Source: Opitutus sp. GAS368
GTDB lineage: Bacteria > Verrucomicrobiota > Verrucomicrobiia > Opitutales > Opitutaceae
Reading direction: 5' to 3'
DNA length: 36,257 nucleotides
Assembly (NCBI GenBank): GCA_945874455.1
Contig: CAMCHO010000025.1
Coordinates: 1 to 36,257 of the forward strand
This document shows, piece by piece, positions 36,101 to 36,257 of the stretch. Under the pieces are notes generated by a model. The model did no database searches and was not told where the DNA came from. It saw only the letters and a list, made by a program, of their open reading frames with translations. Made by a program: the position numbers and the translations under genes. Position 1 is the first letter of the stretch. Each line of letters begins with the position of its first letter.

Positions 36101-36242
36101 TAGCCAGACCTACGAAGTCACCCTCAGCGGACGCAACATCACGAATGCGCCCATCCGATCCTTTGTGAACGAGCCCGGGCTCCTGCTCAGTAACCAGGAA
36201 TACGGAGCGGTTTGGACCGTGGGAGTACGCGGGAGGTTTTGA
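33159..36242 (+). CDS. TonB-dependent receptor with carboxypeptidase-regulatory-like domain
   Basis: A 1027-residue outer-membrane receptor counted from the ATG at 33159; the ATG at 33240 would give a more standard signal peptide (GVARIGLAVICALGIGVSLR, then AQ), and GTG at 33102 is also open. A carboxypeptidase-D-like beta domain follows (GRIIGRIFNPATQEYVRHAE). The plug is next (GGNIGEFMKYVPGIVIDYNN, VRISGLDPKYAAVSIDG), then a long beta-barrel ending in the aromatic VGVRGRF. Such receptors import oligosaccharides or siderophores with TonB-ExbBD energy. Its place beside the GMC/DUF1080 genes suggests a carbohydrate ligand. About 170 bp separate it from the acetyltransferase gene. Confidence 0.93.
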   Translation: MNSTIATGIDPAHLTPPLSLKSGCYRPMSFNARGVFQRGVARIGLAVICALGIGVSLRAQSPATGRIIGRIFNPATQEYVRHAEIAVDGTNLTTVSGDDGSYVLSNIPAGNVSVSVTYTGYDRASSQVVLPAGQTATRDFELKGSTYRTGTSTVGDSVITLAKFEVSSEREGNAKAIMEQRAALNMKNVVASDNFGDVTGGNIGEFMKYVPGIVIDYNNADARAVRISGLDPKYAAVSIDGMRMATAASASFGATSRQFEFEQASITSIESIEVNKTSTASMDADAPAGTMNLRSKNAFERRGREITVQASVTANPYEFTLARTPSPGDGAHRKIRPGLLFTFADSFAGRFGIQLSLSANSLFNEQVALVQAIDNSLAARGPVINLLTFRDNPKITTRAAFGLNLDYKFTPHLVFSLRTAGSHLNDEINARTLTFRAATAQIDPSSTLTYLLAQPTANINTRLEQNIGHSHKFNETATYTPKLEYKLNDIVVTASGGYSRSKTHYEDLRSGYFTAAINRLTRMSWSAHRSSPTSTDWQLTQLSGPAWSDLANYNRGDANPNNIGSSARIGKSQVFLGYLDAKKTFTLGLPITLQAGVKTRLTTYDLNRTGALTWTYVGPSGNQLNSATVMIPHTTPGLFDSKQGDNIATMNIPIPNDTEMLKLYRAHPEYFVENTYGNFVIDRTTGRGIKEQIDGRYVEANTRWKQLRLNLGVREERTRTLGQVFDVLPTALVRAAGFTANTIPYLTYQYRNFERRKKYGGYENLFFSGGAKYALTKNLNLQLAASQSIGRPDYNNLAGIITVNDTNFTVAIPNPDLKPETSDKYFASVQYFIEPAGTVTVSAYELSVKNMGTANTQVSAEAAGYGDDPDYVGYRFLQPTNLDGIRKIKGVEVEYSQQLVFLPGFARGLSVFGSVSRAAPDIRLTAVVPKAVNGGIRFSNHKFNLQLRSTWASARITSIGATQTQWQYERLMFDVSGGYKLSQTYEVTLSGRNITNAPIRSFVNEPGLLLSNQEYGAVWTVGVRGRF

Positions 36243-36257
36243 GTCGGAGCCGGGCAG

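Overview
This is a high-GC bacterial chromosome segment, most likely from Verrucomicrobiota near Opitutaceae. That placement is inference from gene content: a carboxypeptidase-regulatory-domain TonB receptor, SGNH/DUF1080 sugar enzymes, the mreBCD-mrdA and dnaG-rpoD clusters, and an almost complete lack of Shine-Dalgarno sequences. Genes are densely packed on both strands. No rRNA, tRNA, CRISPR, transposase or phage gene was recognised.

Layout. Positions 1-5199 (+): the 3' end of a beta-hydroxyacid dehydrogenase, then a MoxR ATPase / DUF58 / transmembrane transglutaminase operon. 5241-5672: an array of nine near-perfect palindromes whose centres all fall on a 15-bp lattice, lying between two convergent operons. 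5716-10283 (-): the cell-shape cluster mreB-mreC-mreD-mrdA, without rodA. 10438-12762 (+): a CPA2 cation/proton antiporter with two C-terminal RCK_C (TrkA_C) domains. 12830-17327 (-): dnaG-rpoD-lipoprotein-tatA, ending in a terminator. 17499-20718 (+): an exported DUF362-like protein, an orphan nuoA, a three-domain protein (PTS EIIA / pyruvate-kinase-C-like / diadenylate cyclase), and rpmG with a terminator. 20747-22180 (-): a small conserved protein and an Mrp-type ATPase. 22258-23481 (+): a TolB-like propeller. 23581-24854 (-): Mn-type superoxide dismutase and tadA. 24984-26235 (+): infA, a terminator, and xerD. 26236-26749: a non-coding stretch holding a GTAG-headed inverted REP-like pair and two more hairpins. 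26750-36242: a Tat-exported amidohydrolase (-), then (+) a GMC oxidoreductase, its Tat-signal small subunit, an SGNH-DUF1080 fusion, a small protein, a GNAT acetyltransferase and a large TonB-dependent receptor.

How the parts may work together. The first half is mainly core growth machinery: wall elongation, replication and transcription initiation, translation, and envelope transport. Two themes stand out. First, a c-di-AMP synthase with a phosphocarrier-like EIIA domain shares the window with an antiporter carrying RCK_C domains, the domain type known to bind c-di-AMP in other bacteria. This suggests, but does not prove, coupling of phosphotransfer state, c-di-AMP and K+/Na+ homeostasis. 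Second, the GMC / subunit-3 / DUF1080 / TonB receptor block fits periplasmic 3-keto-glycoside processing: import, C3 oxidation, then cleavage of the keto sugar. The palindrome lattice at 5.24-5.67 kb is the structure least explained by known features.
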